Source: Deferribacteraceae bacterium
GTDB lineage: Bacteria; Chrysiogenota; Deferribacteres; Deferribacterales; JAISNW01
Direction of reading: 5' to 3'
DNA: 7,278 nt
Assembly (NCBI GenBank): GCA_031285415.1
Contig: JAITWF010000060.1
Span: 1 to 7,278, forward strand
The translations under genes were made by a program, and so were the position numbers. The notes below the pieces were generated by a model. The model worked only from the letters and a program-made list of their open reading frames with translations. It was not told where the DNA came from and made no database searches. Below are positions 5,339 through 7,278 of this stretch, piece after piece; within the stretch, counting starts at the first letter, position 1; each line of letters starts with the position of its first letter.

Positions 5339-6880
5339 ATGTTTATCAAAGTTTCGCTACTATTAATCTTTTTTGCAGTAACAATTTTTATCGGATTTTA
5401 CTTCCGTAAGCGTGCATCCGATGTGAGCGGTTTCGTGCTGGCTGGCAGATCCGTTGGCCCTTGGCTCACAGCGTTTGCCTACGGCACATCATACTTCTCC
5501 GCAGTTGTCTTTGTGGGCTATGCAGGGCAGTTTGGCTGGAGATTTGGTACAGCTGCCACATGGATCGGGCTTGGAAACGCCTTTATCGGCTCGCTTCTGC
5601 CGTGGATAATCCTTGGACGCCGCACCAGAATTATGACTCATCACCTCAATAGTGCCACAATGCCAGAGTTCTTCGGTTCACGATTCGGCTCAAAGGCTAT
5701 GAAGATCGGTGCATCAATAATCATATTTGTCTTCCTAATCCCATATACAGCCTCGTTATACAACGGTCTCTCTCGCCTATTTGCAATGGCATTTGGCGTA
5801 GATTTCACCGTATGTATCATTGCAATGGCAGTATTGACAGGAGTATACGTGATCGCTGGCGGATATTTTGCTACAGCGGTGAACGATTTCATACAGGGGC
5901 TTGTCATGCTTGTTGGTATTATAGCGGTTATCGCCGTAGTAATCTCCAATAACGGCGGTTTTATGGGCGCACTCGAAGGGTTAGCTCGTGTAGAAGATCC
6001 AGCTGTCTCGACAGCTCCTGGAGTATTCACCTCCTTCTTTGGCCCTGATCCGATAAGCCTTTTAGGGGTTATAATCCTTACCTCCCTTGGTACATGGGGA
6101 CTTCCACAGATGGTGCAGAAGTTTTACTCGATCAAATCAGAGAAGGCGATCGCTAAAGGCGCTGTAATCTCTACAATCTTTGCAACTATCGTCTCTGGCG
6201 GCTGCTACTTTTTAGGTAGCTTCGGTCGACTATACTCCGACGTAGTGGATGTAAAGGCGAGCGGCTTCGACTCCATTATTCCAACGATCCTCTCGGGGCT
6301 TCCTGATATATTGGTCGGTATCGTAGTGATATTGGTGCTTTCCGCCTCAATGTCCACCCTATCGGCACTTGTAATGACCTCCGCCTCCACATTTACATTG
6401 GACTTCCTACGTGGAAATATCCTCAAAGAGATGTCAGGCAAGGTGCAACTCCTTACGATCCGCCTCCTCATCGTGGTTTTCATCGTTATATCATCGATAA
6501 TAGCTACAGTTCAGTATAAGGGTGGGATCAGCTTTATCGCTCAGCTTATGGGGATCTCATGGGGAGCGCTCGCTGGCTCGTTCCTAGCCCCACTTCTATA
6601 CGGATTATATTGGAAGCGCACATCTGGCGCAGGTGTATGGTGCTGCTTCATCTTTAGCACCGCACTGATGACGCTAAATATCTTCTTCCGTCCATCATTT
6701 CCAACGATCTTGCAATCACCTATCAACGCTGGTGCGTTCGTTATGCTTGCAGGGTTTATAATAGTGCCTGTGGTGAGTTTGCTCACTAAAGCTCCAGACA
6801 AAAAGGTAGTCGAGGCGCAATTTGCTTGCTACGATGAGACGGTTAATGTTAAGATAAGCGAAGACCTTGGAGGTATGTAA
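5339..6880 (+). CDS. Sodium:solute symporter family (SSS) transporter
   Basis: This is a complete 513-residue inner-membrane protein with about 13 hydrophobic segments, the usual SSS count and length. Approximate positions: 2-22, 40-60, 72-92, 123-143, 153-175, 183-203, 240-258, 275-296, 323-350, 372-392, 403-424, 432-450 and 463-483. Family features: the SGFVLAGRSVGPW entrance, VIAGGYFATAVNDFIQG at 171-187, QKFYSIKSEKAIAKGA at 260-275, and A336-S-M-S-T340-L-S in the segment that supplies Na2-site hydroxyls in PutP-type proteins. It should import a small solute with Na+. The substrate is unknown; proline, pantothenate or another carboxylate are all possible. GGAGGAG (5321-5327) lies 11 nt before the ATG, a rather long spacing. 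The gene starts 33 nt after aroA with no terminator between, so it is probably in the same operon. The hydrophilic tail ends in FACY and about 15 more residues. Confidence 0.92.
   Translation: MFIKVSLLLIFFAVTIFIGFYFRKRASDVSGFVLAGRSVGPWLTAFAYGTSYFSAVVFVGYAGQFGWRFGTAATWIGLGNAFIGSLLPWIILGRRTRIMTHHLNSATMPEFFGSRFGSKAMKIGASIIIFVFLIPYTASLYNGLSRLFAMAFGVDFTVCIIAMAVLTGVYVIAGGYFATAVNDFIQGLVMLVGIIAVIAVVISNNGGFMGALEGLARVEDPAVSTAPGVFTSFFGPDPISLLGVIILTSLGTWGLPQMVQKFYSIKSEKAIAKGAVISTIFATIVSGGCYFLGSFGRLYSDVVDVKASGFDSIIPTILSGLPDILVGIVVILVLSASMSTLSALVMTSASTFTLDFLRGNILKEMSGKVQLLTIRLLIVVFIVISSIIATVQYKGGISFIAQLMGISWGALAGSFLAPLLYGLYWKRTSGAGVWCCFIFSTALMTLNIFFRPSFPTILQSPINAGAFVMLAGFIIVPVVSLLTKAPDKKVVEAQFACYDETVNVKISEDLGGM
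6869..6873 (+). promoter_or_regulatory. Ribosome binding site that decides the TTG start of hslV
   Basis: GGAGG within the end of the symporter gene lies 9 nt before the TTG at 6883. No ATG or GTG is in frame between the symporter stop and the catalytic threonine, so this site supports TTG as the start. Confidence 0.75.
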
Positions 6881-6882
6881 AG

Positions 6883-7278
6883 TTGCCACAGATCAGATCA
6901 ACCACAGTAATCGCCGTTAAAAGGGGCAATGAGACCGCAATGGCAGCCGATGGGCAGGTTACATTAGGTGCAACCGTTATGAAGGAGACCGCCACAAAGG
7001 TGCGCAAGATCGCCGATGATACCGTTATGGTAGGCTTTGCTGGCAGTGCTGCCGACGCATTCGCCCTAATGGAGCGATTCGAGAGGAAATTGCAGGAGCA
7101 TGGCAATAGTCTATTTCGTGCCGTTGTCGAGCTTGCGAAGGATTGGCGCACCGATCGATATCTGCGCAAGCTAGAGGCTCTGATGATCGCCTGCGATAAA
7201 GATCGTATCTTTACTCTATCAGGAAACGGTGACGTGATCGAGCCAGACGAGGGCGTTGTAGCTATCGGCTCTGGTGGG
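6883..7278 (+). CDS. hslV: ATP-dependent protease subunit HslV (ClpQ), 3' end outside the window
   Basis: The first 132 codons of a protein usually about 175-180 residues long are present. HslV forms the proteolytic double ring that, with the HslU ATPase, degrades cytoplasmic proteins. The start TTG gives a short leader, Met-Pro-Gln-Ile-Arg-Ser, before Thr7-Thr8. Taking Thr7 as mature Thr1, Asp23 and Lys39 fall at 17 and 33, exactly the catalytic positions of the family. Other matches: DGQVTLG, TVMK, VGFAGSAADAFALMERFE, VELAKDWRTDRYLRKLEAL and SGNGDVIEPDEG..AIGSGG. The residue before Asp23 is Ala, where Gly is usual. The leader must be cut off for activity, unlike E. coli, where only Met is removed. 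hslV starts 2 nt after the symporter stop. hslU is expected just beyond the right edge. Confidence 0.95.
   Translation, partial: MPQIRSTTVIAVKRGNETAMAADGQVTLGATVMKETATKVRKIADDTVMVGFAGSAADAFALMERFERKLQEHGNSLFRAVVELAKDWRTDRYLRKLEALMIACDKDRIFTLSGNGDVIEPDEGVVAIGSGG

Overview
The window looks like a stretch of chromosome from a Gram-negative bacterium of moderate G+C. It encodes proteins with Sec signal peptides, a lipoprotein, a periplasmic-type rhodanese and HslV. The AroA carries an Ala-Asp-Lys-Ser substrate loop, as in Campylobacterota and some other deep-branching Gram-negative groups. Together with the LPP20-like protein this hints at Campylobacterota, Deferribacterota or a relative, but the sequence alone does not settle the phylum. 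No mobile-element gene, phage gene, CRISPR array, tRNA or rRNA was seen.

Left half (1-2737, minus strand): four genes read leftward as one tight operon. In transcription order they are an unrecognised small lipoprotein, a cytoplasmic protein with two CDGSH iron-sulfur motifs, an exported single-domain rhodanese, and a large exported protein with an LPP20-like N-terminus and a DUF4384-like C-terminal region that runs off the left edge. The junctions are a 9-nt gap, a 1-nt TAATG overlap and a 20-nt overlap, so translational coupling is likely. The last gene carries a G8 homopolymer.

Centre (2738-2960): a divergent intergenic region. Candidate back-to-back promoters lie between about 2746 and 2810. 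A 109-bp inverted repeat at 2825-2933 has near-identical 41/42-nt arms, and each arm can also form its own hairpin. It resembles a REPIN or small MITE and would lie in the 5' leader of the rightward operon if the proposed promoter is right.

Right half (2961-7278, plus strand): hisC, aroA, a 13-segment sodium:solute symporter and hslV (cut by the right edge) are closely packed, with a 4-nt overlap, a 33-nt gap and a 2-nt gap. HisC and AroA fit an aromatic or histidine biosynthesis unit of the kind often found with pheA/tyrA. The symporter and the HslV protease subunit are less expected partners. Start codons are ATG, GTG, ATG and TTG, each with a visible Shine-Dalgarno sequence.

No obvious new defence or mobile system is present. 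The features most worth following up are the inverted-repeat element in front of hisC and the CDGSH/rhodanese/lipoprotein/LPP20 operon.
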